Of a stretch of 64,000 nucleotides of DNA, positions 35,501 through 47,252 are shown piece after piece. Position 1 is the stretch's first letter; every line of letters starts with the position of its first letter. A model generated the notes under the pieces. That model did not search any database and had not been told where the DNA came from. It saw only the letters and a program-made list of their open reading frames with translations. A program made the position numbers and the translations under genes. Origin of the DNA: Lampris incognitus (Eukaryota > Chordata > Actinopteri > Lampriformes > Lampridae); contig NC_079216.1 in assembly GCF_029633865.1 (NCBI RefSeq), positions 64,469,589 through 64,533,588 of the forward strand. Direction: 5' to 3'.

Positions 35501-37871
35501 TTGGTGGCATTCATGTTGCATGGTCATTAAATATTCTGCTCTTCTGGGATCGCCGGTTCGAATCCTCGCGTTAAGTCCGGCTTGGTCAGGCGTCCCTACA
35601 GACACAATCTGCCCTGTCTGCGGGTGGGAAGCCGGATGTGGGTATGTGTCCTGGTTGCTGCACTAGCGCCTCCTCTGGTCGGTCAGGGCGCCTGTCCGGG
35701 GGGGGGGAGCTGGGGGAATAGCATGATTCTCCCACACGCTACATCCACCTAGTGAAACTCCTCACTGGCAGGTGAAGAGAAGCGGCAGGCAACTCCACAT
35801 GTATCGGAGGAGGCATGTGGTAGTCTGCAGCCCTCTCCGGATCGGCAGAGGGGGTGGAGCAGCGACCGGGAAGGCTCGGAAGAGTGGGGTAATTGGCCAG
35901 ATACAATTGGGGAGAACAGGGGGATAATTAAAAATATGTATATTAAATATTCTGGTCTTCTATGCTACAATATCAAGGTAATTAATTACTGTGCTTCCCC
36001 TTTTCCTCCCCTTAGGAGATAGAGTTTATGTATAAGCCAGGCAACGTCAGTGCCCCTCCCGCGGTGCTGGCACCCCACCAACCAAGGTTGGACTGGCAGA
36101 TGTGGTTCGCTGCCCTGGGCCCGCATACACAGGCGCCGTGGTTCACCAGCCTCATGTATAGGCTGCTGCAAGGCAAGACAGACGGTACGTATCCTGCACA
36201 TGCACAGATGCCAACTGCAGGGCCGAGAGGACATTCAGGCATGGAGACTGCTGCGGCGACCCCCTCCTGAATCTACTCGGCTGAAAGAGGGCAGCGCAGG
36301 TTTTGTTCAGAGAGGAAGAACAAGCCAGGTCTCTGAAAGCTCGTCTTTGTGTTGTCTCCAGTGATAGAGCTGATCCAGTCAGATGTGTCCCAGTATCCGT
36401 TCCACCTGCAGCCCCCGGCCTACCTCCGAGCCCACCGCTACAAATACTGGTTCACTGAACCAAAGGCTGACGGGTCAGTGGTCTCCCCACCCCACCCCAC
36501 CCCCCAGCTCTGTCTTGCTCTGGCTCTTTTTGTCTTTTGTATATTGTCTTTCTGCATCTTTTCTTTTTGTGTTAATACCACTTTCAGGTTGCACAAGAAA
36601 TCTGTTATTGCCAACACTGATATTTGTTTCCACAGGAAAGGACGTTCAGTAAGATGATATTTAAAAGTTTTCAAAATTCTAATTAAGAGCAAGCTCTGTG
36701 GGCACCCAGGCGGCGTAGCGGTCTATTCCGTTGCCTACCAACAGGGGGATCACCGGCTCAAACCCCCTTTTTACCTCCGGCTTGGTCGGGCGTCCCTACA
36801 GACACAATTGGCCGTGTCTGCGGGTGGGAAGCCGGATGTGGGTATGTGTCCTGGTCACTGCACTAGTGCCTCCTCTGGTCGGTCAGGGCGCCTGTTTGGG
36901 GGGGGGGGGGGGTAGCGTGATCCTCCTACGCGCTACGTCCCCCTGGCGAAACTCCTCACTGTCAGGTGTAAAGAAGCTGCTGGCGACTACACATGTATCA
37001 GGGGAGGCATGTGGTAGTCTGCAGCCCTCCCCGGATCGCCAGAGGGGGTGGAGCAGCAACCGGGATGGCTCAGAAGAGTGGGGTAATTGGCTGGATACAA
37101 TTGGGGAGGGGGAAAAAAAAAAATCTCTTAGATTCTCCTGTCACCACAAACATTGAGGATAACGTTGACCCCCCTGCATGTATTTTGTCAGTTCATACCC
37201 TCAGCGGTGGTGGAGGAGGGTGTACGTGGAGGAGTTCTACCCTACCGTGCATCTCGGAGACCACTTCCTGGAGAACATGCTCAGCCAGTATGGACTGAAG
37301 GTAAGTAAACGACACATCCCACATTGTCAAGTGTTCAAACTGCTCTCGATCTGTTGACTTAGAAAGCCGTTCAAGACATCTTTTTAGGGGCCCGGTACTG
37401 ATTTGAGTTGTCGTCTCCCGCTGCCTGCAGGACAGAGCCCCTCCACGGCGTCCTTCCAATGCCATGATTCCTCAAGCCATGCGGTGGCTGCGCTCACAGG
37501 CAAGGGGGGTTCCCGCTCCTGCGCTAATTTGGAGCCTGCTTGCCTGCAGCGCCTCCCTCTGTCTGCTCCGGGGTTTCCAAAGCGCCAACAAGCATGCGGC
37601 AAGAGAAAAAACATCGACGACATTCGAGCCCGCAGAGACTGCCGGCGACCGTACGGAGGGCGGACCCGACGGCTCCACAGGCACTACCACGCTGTCAGAC
37701 GAACCCCAGGTGGAGAAAGAGGAGGAGGCGGATGAAGGGGGGGAGGAGGTGGAGGACGGTGGTGACGAGTCGACAGATGACGGAGGTGAAAGAGACTCCG
37801 TTGGTGACGAAAAGGAGGAACTGGGAGAAAAGCGGGAAGGACAGCCTCAGAAAGACGAGCTGAATCTCTGA
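26506..37871 (+). CDS. lmf2: Lipase maturation factor 2
   Basis: Complete gene; 14 coding exons: 26506-26599, 29234-29487, 29571-29599, 30036-30229, 31263-31441, 33638-33776, 34447-34575, 34665-34770, 34914-35010, 35214-35396, 36016-36184, 36362-36473, 37192-37300, 37431-37871 (TGA). They sum to 2235 nt = 744 aa against 707 in human LMF2. Diagnostic segments include [80 protein letters not shown] and RYKYWF. The protein is a multi-pass ER membrane member of the LMF family; LMF1 matures lipoprotein lipase, while the LMF2 client range is less settled. The start ATG heads a hydrophobic first helix. The last exon adds a Glu/Asp-rich tail of about 60 residues. LMF2 rather than LMF1 is supported by sequence and by the adjacent MIOX. 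Confidence 0.97.
26787..27228. repeat. 33-bp minisatellite in LMF2 intron 1, about 13 copies
   Basis: The unit starts gggtctagtctggggtctat and ends gaagtgcgggtga. Variants occur at the last two positions and one pair of copies reads aagtccggttta or aaatccggttta. It begins about 190 bp after the first LMF2 exon. Confidence 0.95.
27948..28092 (-). repeat. Second copy of the (AT)n/'ctacaatgtagcgg' repeat
   Basis: Inverted relative to the copy at 3806-4010, with the same order of C-rich block, tagcgg inverted repeat, tactagaagaacc and (AT)n. Confidence 0.7.
28452..28892 (-). mobile_element. SINE family A, copy 4
   Basis: Full-length minus copy in LMF2 intron 1. The region near its tRNA-like B box is locally duplicated (two gattcgacccg-like strings at 28815-28840). 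Confidence 0.88.
28905..29040 (-). mobile_element. SINE family B variant-tail fragment
   Basis: Matches the unusual 3' half of the copy at 15508-15840 in inverted orientation (tttaacccatcctattgtgt). Confidence 0.7.
30507..31131. mobile_element. hAT-type MITE in LMF2 intron 4
   Basis: The termini CAGTGGCAGCTGG and the complement of CAGTGGCGGCTGG are inverted. Flanking octamers ctcaggaa (30499-30506) and ctcagtaa (31132-31139) match at 7 of 8 positions. It is non-coding. Confidence 0.85.
31678..33065. mobile_element. TIR element in LMF2 intron 5 with nested SINE
   Basis: The left end GGCTGTGTCCGAAATCACTC and the complement of the right end (GGATGTGTCTGAAATCACTC) are inverted repeats. The 1.39 kb include a family-B SINE at 31914-32322. 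No clean target duplication was recognised. Confidence 0.75.
31914..32322 (-). mobile_element. SINE family B inside the TIR element
   Basis: Full-length minus copy, with the (CATC)n tail at left and tRNA-like head at right, containing a (CA)n and a (CATT)n expansion at 32046-32094. Flanking aagtatc at 31909-31915 and near 32324 suggests a short TSD. Confidence 0.85.
33124..33561 (+). mobile_element. SINE family A, copy 5
   Basis: Full-length plus copy immediately upstream (about 80 bp) of the LMF2 exon at 33638; its A-rich tail supplies the sequence just before that exon. Confidence 0.88.
34013..34236 (+). mobile_element. SINE family A, 3' half
   Basis: Starts at the G-run before agcgtgatcc and lacks the tRNA head; a 5'-truncated copy in LMF2 intron 6. 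Confidence 0.85.
35545..35925 (+). mobile_element. SINE family A, 5'-shortened copy
   Basis: Begins at the B-box region (gatcgccggttcgaatcc) in LMF2 intron 10 and lacks the A box. Confidence 0.85.
36698..37122 (+). mobile_element. SINE family A, copy 8
   Basis: Full-length plus copy ending about 70 bp before the LMF2 exon at 37192. Confidence 0.88.
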
Positions 37872-38680
37872 AATGTTCAGAGATTCTGTCTGTGCCATGG
37901 GAAAATATCGCCACTTGTCACAAGTTGCCTTCGGAAGTTGTTACTTGAGAGGGAAGAAACAAAGCCAAAAGTGTCTTTTGTATTTTCTATAAGCGCTAAA
38001 AAAATGGAAAATCGCCGAATTCCCGCTTCTCTCTGACACTTGTGGAAAAGCGTTTATCATCTGCATATATCAAGCCACAGCCCTCGTAAACAGGGTTGTG
38101 CGCTGCCCAGTGTGTCAGAGGGCTTAGATCTGTATAGCCCCCAGATTTTACATGCTTCCGGGTCTTTCCACAGTGTGATGGATTACTCGTTTAGTCTCGG
38201 CGTGAGAATCGGCTCATATATCCAAAGTTTAGCTTCTTCTTACTTCTGCTGCAGCCAGCCAGGGTCGCATCATTTCAGATGTCCGTAACGGGGGTATAGA
38301 GGATGAAAAGCATGTGTGGTGGCCATCTTTTTCCAAGGTAAATTAAAAGAGCATTTACAGGTCGCCATACCGAATGTGTTTCCATGTTGCTCCCCGTCTC
38401 CGTTGCGCCTGTGTGTGTTTTGTACCTGTGTTCACGTACGTGCGAGTTGTCTTTAGCTCGCCATGTCCGTTGCGTCTTGTGACTTTTCTCTGCACGTGTT
38501 CTGTTGACTTAAAACAACTTTGCACTTTTTTCACTTTTTTTTTTCTTCCACGATTGTATTCCACTGCTGTCATTGTTTGTTTGAAAAAGAACCATCACGC
38601 AGAGATGTAAAACATTTTAAATATTTTTTTTTTTTTTGGTAATATTCACAATAAAATAGGTCAAAATAATTTGTTCCTTG
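37872..38680 (+). other. lmf2: LMF2 3' UTR with polyA signal
   Basis: About 0.8 kb follow the LMF2 stop with no other gene. AATAAA lies at 38650-38655, followed by a GT-rich stretch. MIOX approaches from the other strand and its stop is at 38909, so the two genes are tail-to-tail and nearly abut. Confidence 0.65.
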
Positions 38681-38908
38681 ATTTTGAGGGTGGTGAATCA
38701 GCCGACAGGTCAGTTATCCATCAATGTGGTGATTAGAAACAACAGGGGGTGGGGGTTATATACAGTAGAAATTACAGGTTTCTAGCACACAACATGGCTG
38801 TCGGTATTCCTAGCGGTAACACAGATGATCTCTTTCACTATCGGGTGGGACACAACCATTTCTAAAGACTTAAGCCACTGTTCTGCTTCGTACTTGGGCG
38901 TCTACGTG

Positions 38909-41900
38909 TCACCACTTGAGTATTCCAGGGCAGTACTTGTCAATGAGAGCCTGGTAGTACGGCTTCAGGGTTTCCACATCGGGCAGGTCCGTGGTCTTGG
39001 TGTACAGGTCAAACTTGCTGTGGACAAGGCAAGGGTCAAGAGGTGAGATCAGAGCGAAGGAGATGGCATAACGGTTTGTTGCGGTGTTTATGAGGGAGAA
39101 GGAGAGAGGGGCGTACTTAAACTCCTGGACCCAGGGCAGCATCTCGAGGTCCTTCTCGTTGCACAGGTGCATGTAGTCCCCCTGGGAGTGCCATGGGTAG
39201 AAGGAATGGAAGCGGATCATGTTCAGACCCTACAGAGAACGGACACAAAGACTGTTGATACCGGAGCGCTTGTGGGCTCACCACCCTCTTGTTTGGCTTT
39301 AACCAAGCATCCATCCATCCATCCATCCATCCATCCATCCATCCATCATCTTAACTAATTATCCTGCTCTCAGGGTCACGGGGATGCTGGAGCCTATCCC
39401 AGCAGTCATTGGGCGGCAGGCGAGGAGACACCCTGGACAGGCTGCCAGGCCACCACAGGGCCTGTTCGGCTTTTAGTTACTTATTGGATTTTTTTTCCCC
39501 ATTCCCGAGCCGTCCCGGTCTCTGCTCCACCCCCCTCTGCCCCAACCGGGGAGGGCTGCAGACTACCACGTGCCTCCTCTGATACATGTGGAGTCGCCAG
39601 CCGCTTCTTTTCACCTGACAGTGAGGAGTTTCACCGGGGGGTTCCCCCGCCCCTTTGAACAGGTGCCCCAACTGACCAGAGGAGGCGCTAGTGCAGCGAC
39701 CAGGACACATACCCACATCCGACTTCCCACCCACAGACACGGCCAATTGTGTCTGTAGGGACGCCCGACCAAGCCGGAGGTAACAGGGGGGATTCGAACC
39801 GCCGATCACCCATGTTGGTAGGCAACGGAATAGACCGCCACGCTACCCGGTTGCCCCCTCGGCTTGTTTTTCTAAACCTACCGCTTGTCTCTTATGCAAA
39901 GTCCTTTGGGGATACCGTTATTCGTCAGATACATGACCACGCCCGAGCGGCTCCACCCTCTCACGCCAAGCTTGTTGCCGCTGCTGCAGCCACTCCCAAG
40001 CCAACAGCCTGACCGGTAAAAGGTATTCATGGAGTCACTCACCTCCTCTGGAATGGAGCACTTGTTGAACTTCATGACTTGGTAGAGATACTCTGCGGAG
40101 GATAGTACAGGAGACAGACAACAGACAACGCTCATGATGACTTCATGGCTGTGTATGCCTTTGAGGAGGTCACGAGACTGGTGTGTGATGTTTTAAAGTG
40201 ATGTGTGTGTGTGTGTGTGTGTGTGGTCCGATGTGACGTGGTGTCTGTTTTACATTTTTACCATCATGGCCCCAGGACATGAGGACATTGTCGAGTCCAC
40301 AGGTGGGTGCATAGATCCCAAATTCAGTACTAAAGATGGGGGGGGAGAGTCAATAACAACGGCCGTGAGACACACCATGCCAGTGTTTCACATGAAGGCT
40401 TTGGAAATGAAACATGAGTGCGGGCCTACTTGTAGGCAGGATTTTTGTCATCCGGGTTATCCTTGAATGTGCTGTCTCTAAACACAATGGAGTCTTGGAA
40501 CTTGCAGCCCACAGGGAAGGTGTCCCCCACCACAGCCCACTGCAACACACACACACACAGGCCAGTTACCCCATCTGACCCCCAAACTCGAACCCGCCCA
40601 CCGTTCTCACCATCACGGTCATGTATTTACTTGCCGGGCATCCCTCCATCGATCCAGCGCTTACCTGGGGTTCTCCCCAAAGAGCCATGATCTTCCCAAT
40701 ATCGTGGATCAGACCCACCAGCTGGAACCAGTCTGGGGAGAGATAAAGAGCACGGAGGTTTGTGATGTGGTCAGATGGAGATGCGACAACGCCAGTGGGG
40801 AAACCTTCTGAACAGGATATACAGACGGGTGACAAATGAAAGGATAAACCAACACAAAGGGTCTTGGTAAGGTGCTGGTCCACTCCAGAACAGCTTCAGT
40901 GCTCCTTGTCACGGATCCTACAAGACTCTACTGGAGGGATGGACGCCGTTCTTCCAGGAGATACTCCCTCATTTGATGTTTTGACGACGGAGGTGGAGAG
41001 CGCCGTCTAATAAGTCGGTCCAAAATCTCCCGCAGGTGTTCAACTGGGTCGAGATCTGGTGACCGGGAAGGCCCTGGCATGTGATCTACATCACTTTCAT
41101 CCTCATCAAACCGTCCGGGGACCCCTCGCGTGCTGTGGATGGGGGCGTTGTCATCCTGCCCCCAGCAGGACAGAGACGTCTCATCATAAGGATGAAGGCG
41201 GTCACCTGGAATAACTGTATTGACCTGCAGTGACCCTTCCCTCTAAGGGGACAAGTGGACCCAAACCGTGCCAGGAAAATGCCCCCCGCAGCATAACAGA
41301 GGCCCTGGACCCCCTCGCTGTAGGGGTCAAGCATCCGGGGTTTCTCCTTTCATTTGTCTCCCATCTGTAGGTCAGCATGAGACAAGTAGAGCGTACCGGA
41401 GACAGGACTACGAATGGAAACGTTAATGCCCACCGCCTCCGTCACCAGACCATGTCAACTCCACCAGGCGTGTGGGTGGGTGTGTGTGGGTGGGTGGGTG
41501 TTTTGCATGCTATATAGATCTCGTTTCTCCGCCCCCGTCTCTCGTACCTTTGTGGGGGTGCTCTCTGCGGATACCCTCGGCAGTCTGGAAAGCGTGGAAG
41601 GAGTTGGGAAAATCCACATCCGGGTCAGACTCATCCACCAGCTGGTCCAGAGACATGATGGCCTCCATTACCCCGATCCGGGCGTGGCTGCAGCCTGACC
41701 ACTCGGAATGCTGCGGGACGGCGTAGCACACAGGAGTCCGTGGTCAACATGGAGTAAAAGCCGAGGACAACCCGGCTTCCATGACGGTACGGTGGACATA
41801 ATACCTTTAGAGGAGTTGATCTGAGCGACTCTTTCAAATGTCCTTCTTACCCCCCCCCTTTTTTTTCCCCTCCATATCCAGCCAATTACCCCACCCTTCT

Positions 41901-44900
41901 GAGCCGTCCCGGTCACTGCTCCACCCCCTCTGCAGATTACGATACACGTGGAGTCGCCAGCCGCTTCTTTTCACCTGACAGTGAGGAGTTTCACCAGGGG
42001 GACATCCCCCCAGTCCCCCCCCCCTCCGAACAGGTGCCCCGACCGACCGGAGGAGGCGCTAGTGCAGCGACCAGGACACATACCCCACATCCGGCTTCCC
42101 ACCCGCGGTGTCTGTAGGGATGCCCGACCAAGCCGGAGGTAAGACGGGGATTCGAACCGGCGAGCCCCGTGTTGGTTAAATGTCTTTCTAACGTTTCTGG
42201 CTTTGTAACGATAATGAGGTTTATGTAATGAGAGAATTTCATTAGAATAGTTTTCCATCGAAGCGAAACACTTTTAAGGCGGTGATTGTTAAGGGCTAAA
42301 ACTATGGAGTCACTGTGTATATGGGGTCAAAGGTGACTGCTCATGGAAGGACTGATCAGATTTCTAATAACAGAGGGTTAAAGGAATCTAAAAGGTCACC
42401 GTCTTTCAATACTAACGAGTAATTCTGCGTAGTCCTGCAACACAACACAGCCCCTCCAATCTGAGAGACGTGTGTCCCCAGACCTGCCCTACCAGAGACG
42501 TGTGTCCCCAGACCTGCCCTACCAGAGACGTGTCCCAGACCTGCCCTACCAGAGACGTGTCCCAGACCTGCCCTACCAGAGATGTGTGTCCCAGACCTGC
42601 CCTACCAGAGATGTGTCCCAGACCTGCCCTACCAGAGATGTGTGTCCCAGACCTGCCCTACCAGAGACGTGTCCCAGACCTGCCCTACCAGAGATGTGTG
42701 CCCCAGACCTGCCCTACCAGAGATGTGTGTCCCAGACCTGCCCTACCAGAGATGTGTGTCCCCAGACCTGCCCTACCAGAGACGTGTCCCAGACCTGCCC
42801 TACCAGAGATGTGTGTCCCAGACCTGCCCTACCAGAGATGTGTCCCAGACCTGCCCTACCAGAGATGTGTGTCCCAGACCTGCCCTACCAGAGACGTGTC
42901 CCAGACCTGCCCTACCAGAGATGTGTCCCAGACCTGCCCTACCAGAGATGTGTGTCCCAGACCTGCCCTACCAGAGACGTGTCCCAGACCTGCCCTACAA
43001 GGGATGTGTGTCCTAGTCCTACCCTACAAGAGATGTGTGTCCCAGACCTGCCCTACCAGAGATGTGTCCCATACCTGCCCTACCAGAGACATGTCCCAGA
43101 CCTGCCCTACAAGAGATCTTTGTCCCTGACCAGCCCTACCAGAGATGTATCCCAGACCAGCCCTACCAGAGATGTGTGTCCCAGACCTGCCCTACCAGAG
43201 ACGTGTCCCAGACCTGCCCTACCAGAGATGTGTCCCAGACCAGCCCTACCAGAGATGTGTGTCCCAGACCTGCCCTACCAGAGACGTGTCCCAGACCTGC
43301 CCTACCAGAGATGTGTGTCCCAGACCTGCCCTACCAGAGATGTGTGTCCCAGACCTGCCCTACCAGAGATGTGTGTCCCAGACCTGCCCTACCAGAGATG
43401 TGTGTCCCAGACCTGCCCTACCAGAGACGTGTCCCAGACCTGCCCTACCAGAGATGTGTGTCCCAGACCTGCCCTACCAGAGATGTGTGTCCCAGACCTG
43501 CCCTACCAGAGATGTGTGTCCCCAGACCTGCCCTACCAGAGACGTGTCCCAGACCTGCCCTACCAGAGATGTGTGTCCCAGACCTGCCCTACCAGAGACG
43601 TGTCCCAGACCTGCCCTACCAGAGATGTGTGTCCCAGACCTGCCCTACCAGAGACGTGTCCCAGACCTGCCCTACCAGAGATGTGTGTCCCAGACCTGCC
43701 CTACCAGAGACGTGTCCCAGACCTGCCCTACCAGAGATGTGTCCCAGACCTGCCCTACCAGAGACATGTGTCCCAGACCTGCCCTACTAGAGATGTGTCC
43801 CAGACCTGCCCTACCAGAGATGTATCCCAGACCTGCCCTACTAGAGATGTATCCCAGACCTGTCCTACCAGAGATGTGTCCAAGACCTGTCCTACCAGAG
43901 ACATGTGTCCCAGACCTGCCCTACCAGAGATGTATCCCAGACCTGCCCTACTAGAGATGTATCCCAGACCTGTCCTACCAGAGATGTGTCCCAGACCTGC
44001 CCTACCAGAGACATGTGTCCCAGACCTGCCCTACTAGAGATGTATCCCAGACCTGCCCTACCAGAGATGTGTCCAAGACCTGTCCTACCAGAGATGTGTG
44101 TCCCAGACCTGCCCTACCAGAGATGTGTCCCAGACCTGCCCTACCAGAGATGTGTGTCCCAGACCTGCCCTACCAGAGATGTGTGTCCCAGACCTGCCCT
44201 ACCAGAGATGTGTGTCCCAGACCTGCCCTACCAGAGATGTGTCCCAGACCAGCCCTACCAGAGATGTGTGTCCCAGACCTGCCCTACCAGAGATGTGTGT
44301 CCCAGACCTGCCCTTCCAGAGATGTGTCCCAGACCTGCCCTACCAGAGACGTGTGTCCCCAGACCTGCCCTACCAGAGATGTGTCCAAGACCCGTCCTAC
44401 CAGAGATGTATGTCCCAGACCTGCCCTACCAGAGATGTGTGTCCCAGACCTGCCCTACCAGAGACGTGTCCCAGACCTGCCCTACCAGAGATGTGTGTCC
44501 CAGACCTGCCCTACCAGAGATGTGTCCAAGACCTGCCCTACCAGAGACGTGTGTCCCCAGACCTGCCCTACCAGAGATGTGTCCAAGACCCGCCCTACCA
44601 GAGATGTGTGTCCCAGACCTGCCCTACCAGAGATGTGTGTCCCAGACCTGCTCTACCAGAGATGTGTGTCCAAGACCTGCCCTACCAGAGACGTGTCCCA
44701 GACCTGCCCTACCAGAGATGTGTGTCCCAGACCTGCCCTACCAGAGACGTGTCCCAGACCTGCCCTACCAGAGATGTGTGTCCCAGACCTGCCCTACCAG
44801 AGATGTGTGTCCCAGACCTGCCCTACCAGAGATGTGTGTCCCAGACCTGCCCTACCAGAGATGTGTGTCCCAGACCTGCCCTACCAGAGATGTGTGTCCC

Positions 44901-46472
44901 AGACCTGCCCTACCAGAGATGTGTCCCAGACCTGCCCTACCAGAGATGTGTGTCCCAGACCTGCCCTACCAGAGACGTGTCCCAGACCTGCCCTACCAGA
45001 GATGTGTGTCCCAGACCTGCCCTACCAGAGATGTGTGTCCCAGACCTGCCCTACCAGAGACATGTCCCAGACCTGCCCTACCAGAGATGTGTGTCCCAGA
45101 CCTGCCCTACCAGAGACATGTCCCAGACCTGCCCTACCAGAGATGTGTGTCCCAGACCTGCCCTACCAGAGATTTGTGTCCCAGACCTGCCCTACCAGAG
45201 ATGTGTGTCCCAGGCCTGCCCTACCAGAGATGTGTGTCCCAGACCTGTCCTACCAGAGACATGTGTCCCAGACCTGCCCTACCAGAGATGTGTGTCCCCA
45301 GACCTGCCCTACCAGAGATCTGTGTCCAAGACCTGCCCTACCAGAGATGTATGCCCCAGACCTGTCCTACCAGAGATGTGTGTCCAAGACCTGCCCTACC
45401 AGAGACATGTCCCAGACCTGCCCTACCACAGATGTGTGTCCCAGACCTGCCCTACCAGAGACGTGTCCCAGACCTGCCCTTCCAGAGACGTGTCCCAGAC
45501 CTGCCCTACCAAAGATGTGTGTCCCAGACCAGCCCTACCAGAGATGTGTGTCCCAGACCTGCCCTACCAGAGGTGAACTGTGTCCCAGACCAGCCCTACC
45601 AGAGATCTGTGTCCCAGACCTGCCCTACCAAAGATGTGTGTCCCAGGCCAGCCCTACCAAAGATGTGTCCAAGACCTGCCCTACCAGAGATGTATGTCCC
45701 AGACCTGCCCTACCAGAGATGTGTGTCCCAGACCTGCCCTACCAGAGACGTGTCCCAGACCTGTCCTACCAGAGATGTGTGTCCCAGACCTGCCCTACCA
45801 GAGATGTGTCCCAGACCTGCCCTACCAGAGATGTGTCCAAGACCAGCCCTACCAGAGATGTGTGTCCCAGACCTGCCCTACCAGAGACGTGTCCCAGACC
45901 TGCCCTACCAGAGATGTGTGTCCCAGACCTGCCCTACCAGAGATGTGTGTCCCAGACCTGCCCTACCAGAGACATGTCCCAGACCTGCCCTACCAGAGAT
46001 GTGTGTCCCAGACCTGCCCTACCAGAGATGTGTGTCCCAGACCTGACCTACCAGAGATGTGTGTCCCAGACCTGCCCTACAAGAGATCTGTGTCCAAGAC
46101 CTGCCCTATCAGAGATGTGTGCCCCAGACCTGTCCTACCAGAGATGTATCCCAGACCTGCCCTACCAGAGATGTATCCCAGACCTGCCCTACAAGAGATC
46201 TTTGTCCCTGACCAGCCCTACCAGAGATGTATCCCAGACCAGCCCTACCAGAGATCTGTGTCCCAGACCAGCCCTACCAGAGACGTGTCCCAGACCTGCC
46301 CTACCAGAGGTGAACCCTGCCTGACCTTCCTGCTGAGGTAAAAGAAGAGGAAGTCCAGCTGTGATTGGTCCACACTGGCTGCCCGATTAACCTTTGTCTC
46401 ATTTTCCCTTCTGATGTAACTCCCTGTCCTGCTGAAAATATTTACTTGACCCAAAGAGCCACTGGTCATTCA

Positions 46473-46555
<83 letters not shown>

Positions 46556-46638
46556 TTTATTCATATTCACATTGCAGTTCTTTGGTGAAGTCTCCTGGGA
46601 AAATAAATACATGAGGCCTTTTTGCGTTTCTCTCTCTC

Positions 46639-46677
<39 letters not shown>

Positions 46678-46828
46678 ATGTGTGTGTGTGTTCGTGTGTG
46701 TGTGTGTGTTGTTGTTGTCGTTGTTTCAGAAAAAAACTCACCTTTTGCTTCACAAAGTCCAGTGTCTGTGAAGTGTGCATCAGTTTGTAGGTATTGAACA
46801 CACGGTCGATCAGACTCCCGCTCTGCAA

Positions 46829-46881
<53 letters not shown>

Positions 46882-47163
46882 GACAGACACAGTCACAGGC
46901 GGCATAACAGCTTAGACAGGAGTAAAGATGTGGTTTTGTCCGCGGTAGAAGTGGCGCTCTTGCCTCAAAGTTCCGGTAGTCCTCCTTCCCCTTGGACTCT
47001 CCCCGCTCCAGGTTCGGCCGGTACGCCAGGGAAGGGTCCGGACCCTGAGTACGGAAAGTTTCCACATCACAAATCCGCCGCAGAGCGAGCACAGGCCTGG
47101 AAAAGAGAGGATAACCGGGAGATAAGGGACAGGATGTGTACATACAAGGTTGATGACCCTCAT
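38909..47163 (-). CDS. miox: myo-Inositol oxygenase
   Basis: Complete gene on the minus strand; coding exons in gene order: 47163-47146, 47044-46964, 46822-46742, 41710-41548, 40732-40665, 40539-40430, 40329-40262, 40092-40043, 39229-39117, 39017-38909. They total 861 nt = 286 aa plus stop (human 285). The enzyme oxidises myo-inositol to D-glucuronate at a cytosolic di-iron site. All six known iron ligands are present: His in NSFHAF, His-Asp in LIHDIGK, His in SWGHDEY, His in RFHSFYPWH and Asp in KFDLYTK. The C-terminus is [10 protein letters not shown]. Exon 1 encodes only MRVINL and splices to [10 protein letters not shown]; without it no Met sits near the conserved N-terminus. Intron 2 has a GC donor. 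Intron 3 carries a 3.85-kb minisatellite. Confidence 0.96.
39308..39464 (-). mobile_element. SINE family B 3' half
   Basis: Minus-strand copy with an expanded (CATC)n tail at 39308-39347; lies in MIOX intron 8, directly beside a family-A copy. Confidence 0.8.
39490..39857 (-). mobile_element. SINE family A, copy 9
   Basis: Minus-strand copy with an internal deletion of the agcgtgatcctcccac block. Confidence 0.85.
41852..42174 (-). mobile_element. SINE family A, copy 10 (deleted)
   Basis: Minus-strand copy in MIOX intron 3 with several internal deletions and no intact A box. Confidence 0.82.
42467..46312. repeat. 3.85-kb minisatellite of 27/29-bp units
   Basis: Two interchangeable unit lengths, built on cagacctgccctaccagag followed by acgtgtcc (27 bp) or atgtgtgtcc (29 bp), give roughly 135 copies. 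Mixed variants (accag, tgtcc, aag, catg) are scattered. Because the unit has no stop in the plus frames and the 2-bp length change shifts frames at random, open frames of over 700 codons appear in all three. It is intronic in MIOX (intron 3). Confidence 0.97.
46474..46554. repeat. (CA)n microsatellite
   Basis: About 80 bp of uninterrupted CA, directly downstream of the minisatellite; more TG/CA tracts follow at 46640-46710 and 46830-46880. Confidence 0.97.
46962..46963 (-). other. miox: MIOX intron 2 non-canonical GC splice donor
   Basis: Exon 2 ends TTTGAG and the intron begins gcaaga. The acceptor of the next exon is cttgcag|AGC at 46823-46822. Family alignment (YRNFE then SGSLIDRVF) fixes both borders, so this is a GC-AG intron with the strong exonic AG that such donors usually show. 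Confidence 0.8.
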
Positions 47164-47245
47164 CGTCGGCAGGTGGTCGGTCGGCTGTCGCGCGGCGCCG
47201 CCTCGCAGCTCCTCCGAATCCGCGCTCCTCTCTCTCTGCCGTCCG

Positions 47246-47252
47246 ATATATA
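47246..47252 (-). promoter_or_regulatory. miox: MIOX TATA box
   Basis: The minus strand reads TATATAT in a GC-rich setting, 83 nt upstream of the MIOX ATG (47163). A start about 30 nt downstream would leave a 5' UTR of roughly 50-60 nt. Confidence 0.6.

Noticed and set aside
42470..46341. Open frames of 500-770 codons in three plus frames
   Set aside because: They consist only of the 27/29-bp minisatellite translated in each frame, have no splice or promoter context and sit inside an intron of MIOX on the other strand.
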